Below are positions 1-6,089 of a stretch of DNA of 6,607 nucleotides, in pieces. The position numbers were made by a program, and so were the translations under genes. Where the stretch lies: positions 1 through 6,607 of the forward strand of contig JBOGHU010000128.1 of assembly GCA_050742255.1 (NCBI GenBank), written 5' to 3'. Source of the stretch: JBOGHU01 sp050742255 (GTDB lineage: Bacteria > Actinomycetota > Acidimicrobiia > Acidimicrobiales > CADCSY01). The notes below the pieces were generated by a model. It was given only the letters and a program-made list of their open reading frames with translations, searched no databases and was not told the origin of the DNA. Position 1 is the first letter of the stretch. Every line of letters starts with the position of its first letter.

Positions 1-85
1 GGGCCCCCCAGCCACGCGCCGGGCCCCCAGCCACTTTCCGGTCACCAGCCGTCGGTGGGCGACGCCGAGTGACCGGAGAGCGGCC
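1..85. repeat. Hairpin-bearing direct repeat, copy 1
   Basis: This 85-bp unit recurs at 126-210 with two differences (T37 versus A162, G67 versus C192). It contains a nested inverted repeat: outer arms CCGGTCAC (38-45) and GTGACCGG (69-76), inner arms CGTCG (50-54) and CGACG (60-64), with loop GTGGG. In this copy the outer stem can extend to twelve pairs with one G-U (34-45 with 69-80). The left part of the unit is itself a short duplication of a GGGCCCCCAGCCAC-like block (1-15 and 20-34). The unit may begin before the window, so its true left edge is unknown. Function is not recognised; a structured intergenic repeat is the most that can be said. Confidence 0.8.
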
Positions 86-125
86 CCCGCCCCCGGCCCC
101 GGCCCCCAGCCCTTGCCCCGGCGCC

Positions 126-210
126 GGGCCCCCCAGCCACGCGCCGGGCCCCCAGCCACTTACCGGTCACCAGCCGTCGGTGGGCGACGCCCAGTGACCG
201 GAGAGCGGCC
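126..210. repeat. Hairpin-bearing direct repeat, copy 2
   Basis: This is the second copy of the 85-bp unit at 1-85, with a repeat period of 125 bp. The 40-bp spacer (86-125) is almost pure G+C and carries another fragment, GGCCCCCAGCCC, near 101-112. Both stems of the nested hairpin are preserved (163-170 with 194-201, and 175-179 with 185-189). One of the two differences between copies falls in the internal loop and leaves the pairing untouched. The other, A162, stops the outer stem from being extended. The right arm GTGACCGG overlaps a possible -35 box for the downstream peptidase gene. Confidence 0.8.
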
Positions 211-224
211 GGGGCTGCTACGGT
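194..224 (+). promoter_or_regulatory. Possible promoter of the M23 peptidase gene
   Basis: GTGACC (194-199) matches five of six bases of the actinobacterial -35 TTGACC. TACGGT (219-224) fits the TANNNT -10 pattern. The spacer is 19 bp, slightly long. A transcript would begin near 231 and leave a leader of about 77 bases before the GTG at 308. The -35 lies in the right arm of the repeat hairpin, so a protein or structure formed there could control it. This is weak pattern evidence only. Confidence 0.3.
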
Positions 225-307
225 GCGGCGTCGCCCGCCACCGGGCCCACATCCAGGCCGGCCCGGGTGGGGCGGTGACGCCCCGATGGCAGGAAGATGA
301 CGGAGGA

Positions 308-1495
308 GTGGCGAAAACCCTGGCGATGGGACCGATCGGACCATCCCGGGCTCGAGCGCGCGCTGCCACCGTCGTCGGGGTGATGGTGGTGGCCATGAGC
401 TCGGCGGGCACGCTGGGGGCCCAGGCCCTGCCGTGCCTTCTGCTGTGCGGTGGGACCACCACCACCACGACGCCACCCGCCCAGCCGCCCCCACCGCCCC
501 CACCGCCCCCACCGGCGGTAGCCAACGAGCCCCCCCCGGCCAAGCCGCCGCCCCTTGGCTCGCCCGAGCCCGACCCGGGGCCGGCGGTGGGAGAGGGCGA
601 CAACGCCGGCGAGCCGCCGCCCGACGCCGGCCCCTTCCCCGCCAACCTCCGGCGGCTCATGAGCTCGGTGCAGCGCAGCGGCCCCAACGACACCCTCGCC
701 CTGATCGAGGCCCTGGCCCCCCTCGGCCAGTTCGGGGTCAGCCCCGAGGAGGCCGCCATCATCGGCTTCGGCCGGTTCCCCGTGGCCGGTCCCGCCAACT
801 ACAGCCACGACTGGTGGTTCCCCCGGTTCGGGCCGGGCTGGCGCCTGCACATGGGCACAGACATCTTCGCCGCCTACGGCACACCGGTCCGGGCCCCGGC
901 GGCGGGGACCGTGCGCATCACCGAGGGCGGCCTCGGCGGCCTGGCGGTCTACGTCGTCGAGCCCGAGCCCGAGCGGACCTACTGGTACCTGGCCCACCTG
1001 GCGGCCGTCCCCGACGACCTGGTCCCGGGGATGGCGGTCTCGGTGGGTCAGGTGGTGGGCTTCGTCGGCGACTCGGGCAACGCCAGGGGCGGCTCACCCC
1101 ACGTCCACCTCGAGTGGCACCCCGGGGGTGGCGTGGCCGAGGACCCCAAGGCCCTCCTCGACCAGTTCCTGGCCGAGGCCATGGCCGCCGCCCCGGGCTT
1201 CCTCGAGAGCTACGCCCTCGACGCCGGGCTCGAGCTCCAGCCGGTCCGGGCGACGATCGAGATCCCCGATCTCAGCCGGGCCGGCCCGCAGCGGGCCACC
1301 CTGATGTGGACCTCGGCGGTCAGCCCGGCGGGGGGGGCGTTGCAGCTGGCCGAGGCCGAGGCCCTGCGGGCGGTGGGGGCCGTGGACTGGACCCAGCAGG
1401 CCACCGTGGAGGCCGAGATCCGGGCAGGTGGCCAGGTGCCGGTGCCCCTGGGGCCTCCCGCCCTGTCGGCCGCGGTCTCCGCCAACCGGGAGTGA
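308..1495 (+). CDS. Secreted M23 (LytM/lysostaphin-type) cell-wall metallopeptidase
   Basis: This gene encodes a zinc endopeptidase predicted to cleave peptidoglycan cross-bridges outside the membrane. The 395-residue product has an Arg-rich N-terminus, a hydrophobic stretch (about residues 19-38) and a likely signal-peptidase site after A-Q-A (38-40). Next come a Cys pair (43 and 47), six Thr (50-55), ten Pro (60-69) and a Pro/Glu-rich wall-spanning linker. The M23 domain spans about residues 165-285. H181-x3-D185 and the first or second His of H265-V-H267 are the zinc ligands, and H230 in YLAHL is the usual second catalytic His. About 110 C-terminal residues match no domain I recognise. The GTG at 308 was chosen because AGGAAG (291-296) lies 11 bases upstream and the signal peptide follows; an in-frame GTG at 275 is an alternative. 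Neither Cys sits in a proper lipobox. The gene converges with yajQ across only 15 bp. Confidence 0.88.
   Translation: MAKTLAMGPIGPSRARARAATVVGVMVVAMSSAGTLGAQALPCLLLCGGTTTTTTPPAQPPPPPPPPPPAVANEPPPAKPPPLGSPEPDPGPAVGEGDNAGEPPPDAGPFPANLRRLMSSVQRSGPNDTLALIEALAPLGQFGVSPEEAAIIGFGRFPVAGPANYSHDWWFPRFGPGWRLHMGTDIFAAYGTPVRAPAAGTVRITEGGLGGLAVYVVEPEPERTYWYLAHLAAVPDDLVPGMAVSVGQVVGFVGDSGNARGGSPHVHLEWHPGGGVAEDPKALLDQFLAEAMAAAPGFLESYALDAGLELQPVRATIEIPDLSRAGPQRATLMWTSAVSPAGGALQLAEAEALRAVGAVDWTQQATVEAEIRAGGQVPVPLGPPALSAAVSANRE
485..511 (+). repeat. Three tandem 9-bp units encoding the poly-proline run
   Basis: CCGCCCCCA occurs three times without change, followed by CCGG. Each unit encodes three prolines, giving the core of the ten-proline run in the peptidase linker. 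Because the unit is a multiple of three, gain or loss of copies would change linker length without shifting the frame. The length may therefore vary between strains. Confidence 0.75.
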
Positions 1496-1510
1496 CCCCC
1501 CCCGTCGACT

Positions 1511-1999
1511 TCAGTCGCGGAAGTTGCCGAACTGGAGGGGGAGGTCGAGGTCGGCCTCCTTCAGGGCGGCGATGACCGCTTGCAGGTCGTCCCGCTTCTT
1601 GGATGACACCCGGACGGAGTCACCCTGGGCCTGGGACTGCACGCCCTTGAGGCGCAGGTCCCTGACGCGCCGGTTGAGGTCGCGGGCGGCGTCGCTCGAG
1701 ATCCCGGCGCGCAGCCGGGCCACCTGACGGACCGTCTGGCCCGCAGCATCCTCCACCCGGCCCCAGTCGAGGATCTTCAGCGACAGCTTGCGCCGGACCA
1801 GCTTCTCCTCCACCACCTGGCGGACGGCCCGAAGGCGGTCCTCGGTCACCGACCGCAGGGTGAGCTCGGCGCCGCCCAGCTCGACGGTCGAGCCGGTGCC
1901 CTTGAAGTCGTAGCGGGTCGCCACCTCTCGCTGGGCCTGGTCGACGGCGTTGCGGAGCTCGTGCTGGTCGATCTCGGACACCACATCGAAGCTGGGCAC
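1511..1999 (-). CDS. yajQ: YajQ-family (UPF0234) nucleotide-binding protein
   Basis: YajQ proteins are small cytoplasmic proteins with two ferredoxin-like domains. They bind nucleotides, and a Xanthomonas member is known as a cyclic di-GMP effector; the role in actinobacteria is not established. The 162 residues match the usual family length of about 163. Diagnostic stretches are the N-terminal PSFDVVSEID, RYDFKGT near residues 29-35, a central KLVRRK, and the C-terminal LPLQFGNFRD. The GTG start at 1999 is fixed by the family N-terminus, which begins exactly M-P-S-F-D. There is no Shine-Dalgarno sequence upstream. Instead, a TAGCGT box ends six bases before the start, which suggests a leaderless mRNA. 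It is convergent with the M23 gene and divergent from tRNA-Tyr. No damage is visible. Confidence 0.95.
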   Translation of the reverse strand: MPSFDVVSEIDQHELRNAVDQAQREVATRYDFKGTGSTVELGGAELTLRSVTEDRLRAVRQVVEEKLVRRKLSLKILDWGRVEDAAGQTVRQVARLRAGISSDAARDLNRRVRDLRLKGVQSQAQGDSVRVSSKKRDDLQAVIAALKEADLDLPLQFGNFRD

Positions 2000-2005
2000 G
2001 CGGTC

Positions 2006-2011
2006 ACGCTA
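2006..2011 (-). promoter_or_regulatory. Probable -10 box of leaderless yajQ
   Basis: Read on the minus strand, this is TAGCGT, which fits TANNNT. Six bases follow before the GTG at 1999, so transcription would begin at or very near the first base of the start codon. This fits the absence of a ribosome-binding site. No good -35 box is seen at 17-18 bp upstream. It shares bases 2010-2011 with the opposing -10 box for tRNA-Tyr. Confidence 0.45.
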
Positions 2012-2015
2012 TCGT
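2010..2015 (+). promoter_or_regulatory. Probable -10 box of tRNA-Tyr
   Basis: TATCGT fits TANNNT and lies 11 bases before the first base of the mature tRNA. A transcript starting near 2022 would carry a 5' leader of about five bases for RNase P to remove. The -35 region at 17-18 bp is poor (TCGAAG shares three bases with TTGACA) and would lie inside the first codons of yajQ. Confidence 0.4.
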
Positions 2016-2026
2016 GGCACCCCCCA

Positions 2027-2112
2027 GGGTCGGTGCCCGAGCGGCCAAAGGGAGCAGACTGTAAATCTGCCGGCGCACGCCTACGGAGGTTCGAATCCTC
2101 CCCGGCCCACCA
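2027..2112 (+). tRNA. tRNA-Tyr (anticodon GTA), CCA encoded
   Basis: All arms fold. The acceptor GGGTCGG (2027-2033) pairs with CCGGCCC (2102-2108) with one G-U. The D stem is CCC/GGG (2036-2038 and 2050-2052). The anticodon stem is GCAGA/TCTGC around loop CTGTAAA, with GTA at 2061-2063. A class II variable arm has GGCG/CGCC with a two-base loop (2072-2081). The T stem is GGAGG/CCTCC around TTCGAAT. Discriminator A is at 2109, followed by an encoded CCA at 2110-2112. The long variable arm and GTA anticodon are what bacterial tRNA-Tyr should have. No clear terminator is visible in the 58 bases before the converging kimA stop. Confidence 0.97.
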
Positions 2113-2170
2113 CTGTCGTGTCGCGACGCATCCCTCACCGCCCACCCGCCGCCCGCACCGCCCCCGCGGC

Positions 2171-4069
2171 TCAGGTCCGCTCAGGAGGAGGTACCGGCGA
2201 CCTGCCCGGTGGGGGATGGCCGAGGTGGAAGGGCACCGACGTGACGACCGTGCCAGGTCGGAAGAGGAGGCGGGCCTTGAGGACCAGGGTGCTCTGGCTG
2301 TGGAGCAGCTGCCCCCACCACCTGGTCGGCACCAGCTCGGGGATGATGACGGTGATGGTGCCGTCCGGGTCGAGGCGCTGGAGCTGGTCGAGGTAGCCCA
2401 GGACCGGACGGATCAACTCGCCTGAGGGAGAGCGGATGGCCTTCAGCTCTCCCTCCAGGTGGTGCTGGCGCCATTGGCTTCTGACCTGCCCCACGCCGTC
2501 CTCGTCGGTGACGACCGCGACGGCCACCAACCGGTCCGGCTTGAGCAAGCTCGCGTAGGACAGGGCTTCCAGGACGCCCCGGTGGACCCGATCGAAGAGG
2601 ACGACCACCGTCTGGGCGTGGGGGCCAGGCCGGTGGCTCTCGGGGACCCGGAGGAGCGACGCCACGCCCAGGTAGTGGCGGTGCACGCCCTTGAGGGCGA
2701 CGACGATCAGCGGGATCAGGACGGTGGGGATCCATGCGCCGATCGTGAACTTCGACACCACGACGACGAGGAGGACGATCGCGGTGGCGATGGCGCCGAT
2801 GGCGTTGATCACCGAGTGCCGGCGCCAGGCCGGCCCCCTCAGGCGTCGGTGGTGCCGCACCATGCCGAGCTGGGACAGGGTGAACCCGGTGAACACGCCG
2901 ACCGCGTACAGGGGGATGAGCGCGGTGGTGACCCCGCCGAACCCGATCACTAGCAGTGCCGCCACCATCGACAGGGCGATGATCCCGTTCGAGAACACCA
3001 GGCGGTCCCCGCGGTTCTTCAGCTGGCGGGGGAGGAAGCCATCGCTGGCGAGGATCGAGGAGATCCGGGGGAAGTCGGCGAAGGCGGTGTTGGCGGCGAG
3101 GAGCAGGACGGCGGCCGTGGCCGCCTGGAGCAGGAAGAAGAACGGGGACTGGTCGCTCCCGTAGACGGCGGTGGCGATGATCGACAGCAGGGAGCGGCCC
3201 TCCTCGACGGTCGGTTCGATCCGGTTCGCCAGGAGGGAGATGCCGAAGAAGAAGCTGGCCAGGATGGTGCCCATGGCGACGAGCGTCCGGGCCGCGTTCC
3301 TCGACTCGGGCGGGGCGAAGGCAGGGACGCCGTTCGAGATCGCCTCGATTCCGGTCAGGGCGACGGCGCCGGAGGAGAAGGCCCGCATCACCGCCAGCAC
3401 GGTGATGCCGGCCAGCAGCCGCCCGTCGTCGGTCAGCTCTCGGATCGAGCCCTCGTTGACCGGCAGGAGGCCGAGATCGCCGACGTAGGAGCGGTAGAGC
3501 CCGAGCAGGATGGTCGCGCCCAGGGCGATGACGTACACGTAGGTCGGTCCCGCGAAGAGGCGCCCGGACTCCTTCACCCCCCGGAGGTTGGCGCTCATCA
3601 GCACTACGATGGCGGCCACGCCCAGCCCGACGCGATGGGTGGTGAGGCCCGGGAGCGCCGACGTGATCGCCAGCACCCCGGCCGAGATCGACACTGCGAC
3701 GGTCAAGGTGTAGTCGACCAGCAGGGCGGCGCCGGCCACGAGCGAGGGTGTCTCCCCCAGGTTCTCGCGGGACACGACGTAGGACCCTCCGCCGCCGGGG
3801 TAGGCGTAGATGGTCTGGCGGTAGCTGGAGACGACGATCACCAGGAGCCCGACCACTACCAGCGACAGCGGGATCAGGTAGCGGATCGACGCCGAGAGGC
3901 CTCCGAGCGGTACGAGGACGAGGAGGATCTCCTCTGTCGCGTAGGCCGTCGAGGAGATGGCGTCCGAGGCGAAGACGGCGAGCCCCACGACCTTGCCCAG
4001 GCGCTGGTGGGACTCCTCACGCGAGGCGAGGGGCTTCCCGACCAGCAACCGCTTGACGGTCGGGACCAT
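2171..4069 (-). CDS. kimA: KimA-type potassium transporter (APC superfamily, KUP-like)
   Basis: This gene encodes a proton-coupled high-affinity K+ importer of the inner membrane. The 632 residues start MVPTVKRLLVGKPL, which aligns end to end with B. subtilis KimA (about 607 residues). The twelve-helix APC core spans roughly 30-470 and a cytoplasmic C-terminal domain spans about 485-615. Residues matching those described for K+ binding in KimA are present: D36, Y43, Y120, T123, S127, T239 and Y388. Other family blocks are SYRQTIYAYP (82-91), ALTGIEAISN and IPLYAVGVF. In B. subtilis the protein is inhibited by cyclic di-AMP, which may also hold here. The ATG at 4069 was chosen from that alignment; AGGAGG (4081-4086) is 11 bases upstream of it, or 8 bases upstream of an adjacent GTG at 4072. 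An upstream ATG at 4147 has no ribosome-binding site. The frame is intact. Confidence 0.9.
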   Translation of the reverse strand: MVPTVKRLLVGKPLASREESHQRLGKVVGLAVFASDAISSTAYATEEILLVLVPLGGLSASIRYLIPLSLVVVGLLVIVVSSYRQTIYAYPGGGGSYVVSRENLGETPSLVAGAALLVDYTLTVAVSISAGVLAITSALPGLTTHRVGLGVAAIVVLMSANLRGVKESGRLFAGPTYVYVIALGATILLGLYRSYVGDLGLLPVNEGSIRELTDDGRLLAGITVLAVMRAFSSGAVALTGIEAISNGVPAFAPPESRNAARTLVAMGTILASFFFGISLLANRIEPTVEEGRSLLSIIATAVYGSDQSPFFFLLQAATAAVLLLAANTAFADFPRISSILASDGFLPRQLKNRGDRLVFSNGIIALSMVAALLVIGFGGVTTALIPLYAVGVFTGFTLSQLGMVRHHRRLRGPAWRRHSVINAIGAIATAIVLLVVVVSKFTIGAWIPTVLIPLIVVALKGVHRHYLGVASLLRVPESHRPGPHAQTVVVLFDRVHRGVLEALSYASLLKPDRLVAVAVVTDEDGVGQVRSQWRQHHLEGELKAIRSPSGELIRPVLGYLDQLQRLDPDGTITVIIPELVPTRWWGQLLHSQSTLVLKARLLFRPGTVVTSVPFHLGHPPPGRSPVPPPERT

Positions 4070-4080
4070 CACGGCGCGGC

Positions 4081-4086
4081 CCTCCT
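4081..4086 (-). promoter_or_regulatory. Ribosome-binding site of kimA
   Basis: On the minus strand this reads AGGAGG, a perfect Shine-Dalgarno core. It sits 8 bases before the GTG at 4072 and 11 before the ATG at 4069. It therefore favours one of these two starts over the ATG at 4147, which would give a 26-residue low-complexity extension absent from KimA homologues. Confidence 0.7.
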
Positions 4087-4172
4087 CGACGGTCGGGGGG
4101 TGGCGGGGTTGTCGCTGCCGGCTCGGGCCGAGACCATCGGCTGCCATGCTGGGGTGGCGACGGCGTGATCGA

Positions 4173-4223
4173 CGTCAAGAACCCGTCAAGATGTGGTCCG
4201 GATGCGAGAAGAACGCGTCAACG
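4173..4223. promoter_or_regulatory. Candidate regulator site: CGTCAA repeats between kimA and kdpD
   Basis: CGTCAAGA occurs at 4173-4180 and 4184-4191, exactly 11 bp apart, and CGTCAACG follows at 4216-4223, 32 bp further on. OmpR/PhoB-family regulators, including KdpE, bind direct half-sites spaced by about one helical turn. The region lies between the divergent kimA and kdpD genes, where an autoregulatory site would be expected. Read on the minus strand the same bases give TTGACG three times, so they could instead be -35 boxes for kimA. No convincing -10 box accompanies them on either strand. Confidence 0.4.
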
Positions 4224-4233
4224 CCGCGGGCAG

Positions 4234-4261
4234 CCGAGATGGGAGCACCGAGATGGGAGCA
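4234..4261 (+). repeat. 14-bp tandem duplication at the kdpD start
   Basis: CCGAGATGGGAGCA is present twice with no gap (4234-4247 and 4248-4261). The first copy supplies GGGAG (4241-4245), which lies seven bases before the ATG of the second copy (4253) and can serve as its ribosome-binding site. The ATG in the first copy (4239) is in another frame and soon meets a stop. Before the duplication the ATG would not have had this GGGAG upstream. Confidence 0.8.
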
Positions 4262-4765
4262 CACCTGGAGCTGGCGGCATCGACGGTGACACCTGACCGG
4301 GGGACCGCGGCCCCCGAGCGGGTCGTGGCGGCGGTGACCGGCGCTCCGGGGAGCGAGGTCGTGATTAGCCGTGCTGCTCGTCTCGCCCGGCGCCAGAAGG
4401 CGGAGCTGCTCGGCGTGCACGTTCGGACGCCCGGGGAGCCCGACGGCGGCCCCGCTGACCTCCTGGACGCCCACCGCCGGCTCCTGGTCTCGCTGGGCGG
4501 CAGCTACCACGAGGTCGTCGGCAGCGACGCGGCGCCGGCCCTCCTGCAGTTCGCCCGCGCCGAGGGGGCCACCCAACTCGTGCTCGGGGCCACCCGTCGG
4601 TCCCGGTGGCCCAGCTCCTTGGCGCGCCATCCCGGTCCCGTCGACGTCTGCGTCGTCACGTCGCGTTCCGAGCTCGACCAGGCCCGAGCCCCGGTCGCCC
4701 GGCGGCGGGGAGCTCTGCTCCCGCCCCGTCGACGGTCGGCGGCATGGCTCATGGCCGCGTTCGGC
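4253..4765 (+). CDS. KdpD-like fragment A: universal stress protein domain
   Basis: This is the first in-frame part of the kinase, about 171 codons. The USP-like domain of KdpD is recognisable from ERVVAAVTGAPGSE, through RAARLARRQKAELLGVHV, the YHEVVGSDAAPALLQFARA block, and TQLVLGATRRSRW to PVDVCVVT. The stretch between SRW and PVDV seems about eight residues shorter than in KdpD proteins I remember. A basic linker (RRRSAAWLMAAF) then leads towards the first membrane helix. Beyond about 4765 this frame continues as out-of-frame Arg/Gly/Pro-rich sequence until a stop at 5116, so a gene caller would end fragment A there. Confidence 0.7.
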
Positions 4766-5622
4766 CCTCCTCACTGCCGTGCTGCTGCCGATCCGAGGCA
4801 GCGAGAGCCTGCCCGGCGTCCTCCTGGTCTTTCTGTTGCTGGTGGTGGCGGTGGCCGTGGTGGGCGGGGCGTGGCCGGCGGCGGCCGTGGCCGTCGCCGG
4901 CGTCCTCGCCGTCAACTGGTTCCTCACGCCGCCGTTCCACACTCTGATCGTCGCCACCGTGGAGAACCTGCTCGCCCTGTTCACCTTCCTCGCCGTCGGC
5001 GCCGTGGTGAGCTTCCTCGTGGGCCAGGTGGCACGCCGGTCGGCGGAGGCGAGCCGGGCCCGCACCGAGGCGGAGGCGCTGGCCCGAGCCGCCGGTGGGC
5101 TGGTGGGCGCCGATGACCCGCTGCCAGCGCTGACCCAGCGGGTCCGAACGACCTTCGAGCTGGACGCGGTGGCCGTCCTCGTCCGTCGGGACGGGGCCTG
5201 GCAGGTGGACGCCCACGCCGGCCACCCCGTGCCCCTCACCCCCGCCGAGGCCGTCACCACCATCCCGGTCGGCGAGGACGGCGTCCTCGCCCTGGTGGGA
5301 CCGGAGCTGGCCGCCGACGACCGGCGGGTCCTCAACGCCTTCGCCGCCCAGCTGGCCACCGCCCTGGAGCGTCGACGCCTCCGGGCTGAGGCGGGCGCGG
5401 CGGCGGTCCTGGCGGAGGCGGACGAGCTCCGCACCGCCTTGCTCCGGGCCGTATCACACGACCTGCGCACCCCGCTGGCCTCGATCAAGGCGTCGGTCAC
5501 CAGCTTGCGGCAAGGGGACATCGACTGGTCCGAGGAGGCGGTCGAGGAGTTCCTGGGAACGATCGAGGACGAGACCGATCGGCTCAACGGGCTGGTGGGG
5601 AACCTGCTCGAGATCGGCCGCC
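4764..5622 (+). CDS. KdpD-like fragment B: DUF4118 membrane region, GAF and HisKA
   Basis: This is the second in-frame part, shifted +1 from fragment A. It opens directly in the membrane region: LLTAVLLPI, a long pair of helices containing VLLVFLLLVVAVAVV, the short re-entrant motif NWFLTPPFHT typical of KdpD DUF4118, and a last helix in LLALFTFLAVGAVVSFLVG. A coiled linker (RSAEASRARTEAEALARA) and a GAF-like sensor follow (about 5083-5390). The HisKA dimerisation domain carries the phosphoacceptor His in SHDLRTPLASIK (codon 5457-5459). It has no start codon with a ribosome-binding site of its own, so it depends on fragment A or a restored frame. The same frame runs on out of register to a stop at 5954. 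Confidence 0.72.
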
Positions 5623-6089
5623 CTGCAGGCCGGGGCGGTCCGGGTCTCGCTGCGAGCCGTGGGCCTCGAGGAGATCGTGCCGGCCGCCCTGGCCAGCCTC
5701 AGCACCGACACCAGCCGGGTCGATCTCGTCCTCGACGAGTTGTCGCCCCCCGTCGACGCCGACCCGGCCCTGCTGGAGCGTGCCGTGGCCAACGTCATCT
5801 CCAACGCGCTGGCATGGACGCCTCCAGGCGGCCGGATCCGGGTGGCGGTGGACCAGGCCGACGGCCGGGTAGAGCTCCGAGTCGTCGACCAGGGCCCCGG
5901 CGTGCCCCCCGAGGACCGCGCTCGCCTGTTCGAGCCGTTCCAGCGGCTCGGTGACCGCTCGAACGACACCGGCGCCGGCCTGGGGCTGGCCGTCGCCCGC
6001 GGCTTCGTGGAGGCGATGGGCGCCCGGCTGTGGATGGAGGACGGCCCCAGCGGCGGCCTCGCCGTGGTGTTCGGGTTCGGGGAGGCGTC

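Noticed and set aside
1..210. CRISPR array or insertion-sequence ends
   Set aside because: There are only two long units with one GC-rich 40-bp spacer, and no transposase or cas gene is nearby.
211..307. Cyclic di-AMP (ydaO-type) riboswitch ahead of the M23 gene
   Set aside because: Such riboswitches often precede actinobacterial wall hydrolases, so I looked for one, but the conserved core segments are not recognisable here.
395..460. Lipoprotein signal (lipobox) in the M23 protein
   Set aside because: The residues before the two Cys are ALP and LLL, which do not fit L-[AS]-[GA]-C. A-Q-A just before gives a normal signal-peptidase I site.
433..1575. Plus-strand 380-codon frame over the peptidase gene
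   Set aside because: It is an Arg/Gly/Pro-rich shadow of the M23 frame, and the M23 frame carries the full set of catalytic residues.
1846..2145. Small open frames overlapping the tRNA, with peptides such as WAGEDSNLRRR
   Set aside because: These are well-known false translations of tRNA genes; the tRNA-Tyr fold is complete.
2113..2170. Terminator between tRNA-Tyr and kimA
   Set aside because: Only a weak four-pair stem (GTCG/CGAC at 2115-2127) is present, with no T run.
4070..4192. Cyclic di-AMP riboswitch ahead of kimA, as in B. subtilis
   Set aside because: The leader is short and I see none of the conserved core elements. Control more likely lies in the repeat region or in the protein.
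4175..5587. Long minus-strand open frame (470 codons) opposite the kinase
   Set aside because: Its translation is Arg/Ser/Ala-rich with no domain, and it lies opposite a sequence with clear USP, DUF4118 and HisKA motifs. Long antisense open frames are expected at this GC content.
4760..5625. Programmed +1 frameshifting as the main explanation of the split kinase
   Set aside because: Two separate programmed events in one kinase would be exceptional. Neither site has a stop codon, an internal ribosome-binding-like stimulator or an evident structure at the shift. Kept only as a possibility to be excluded.
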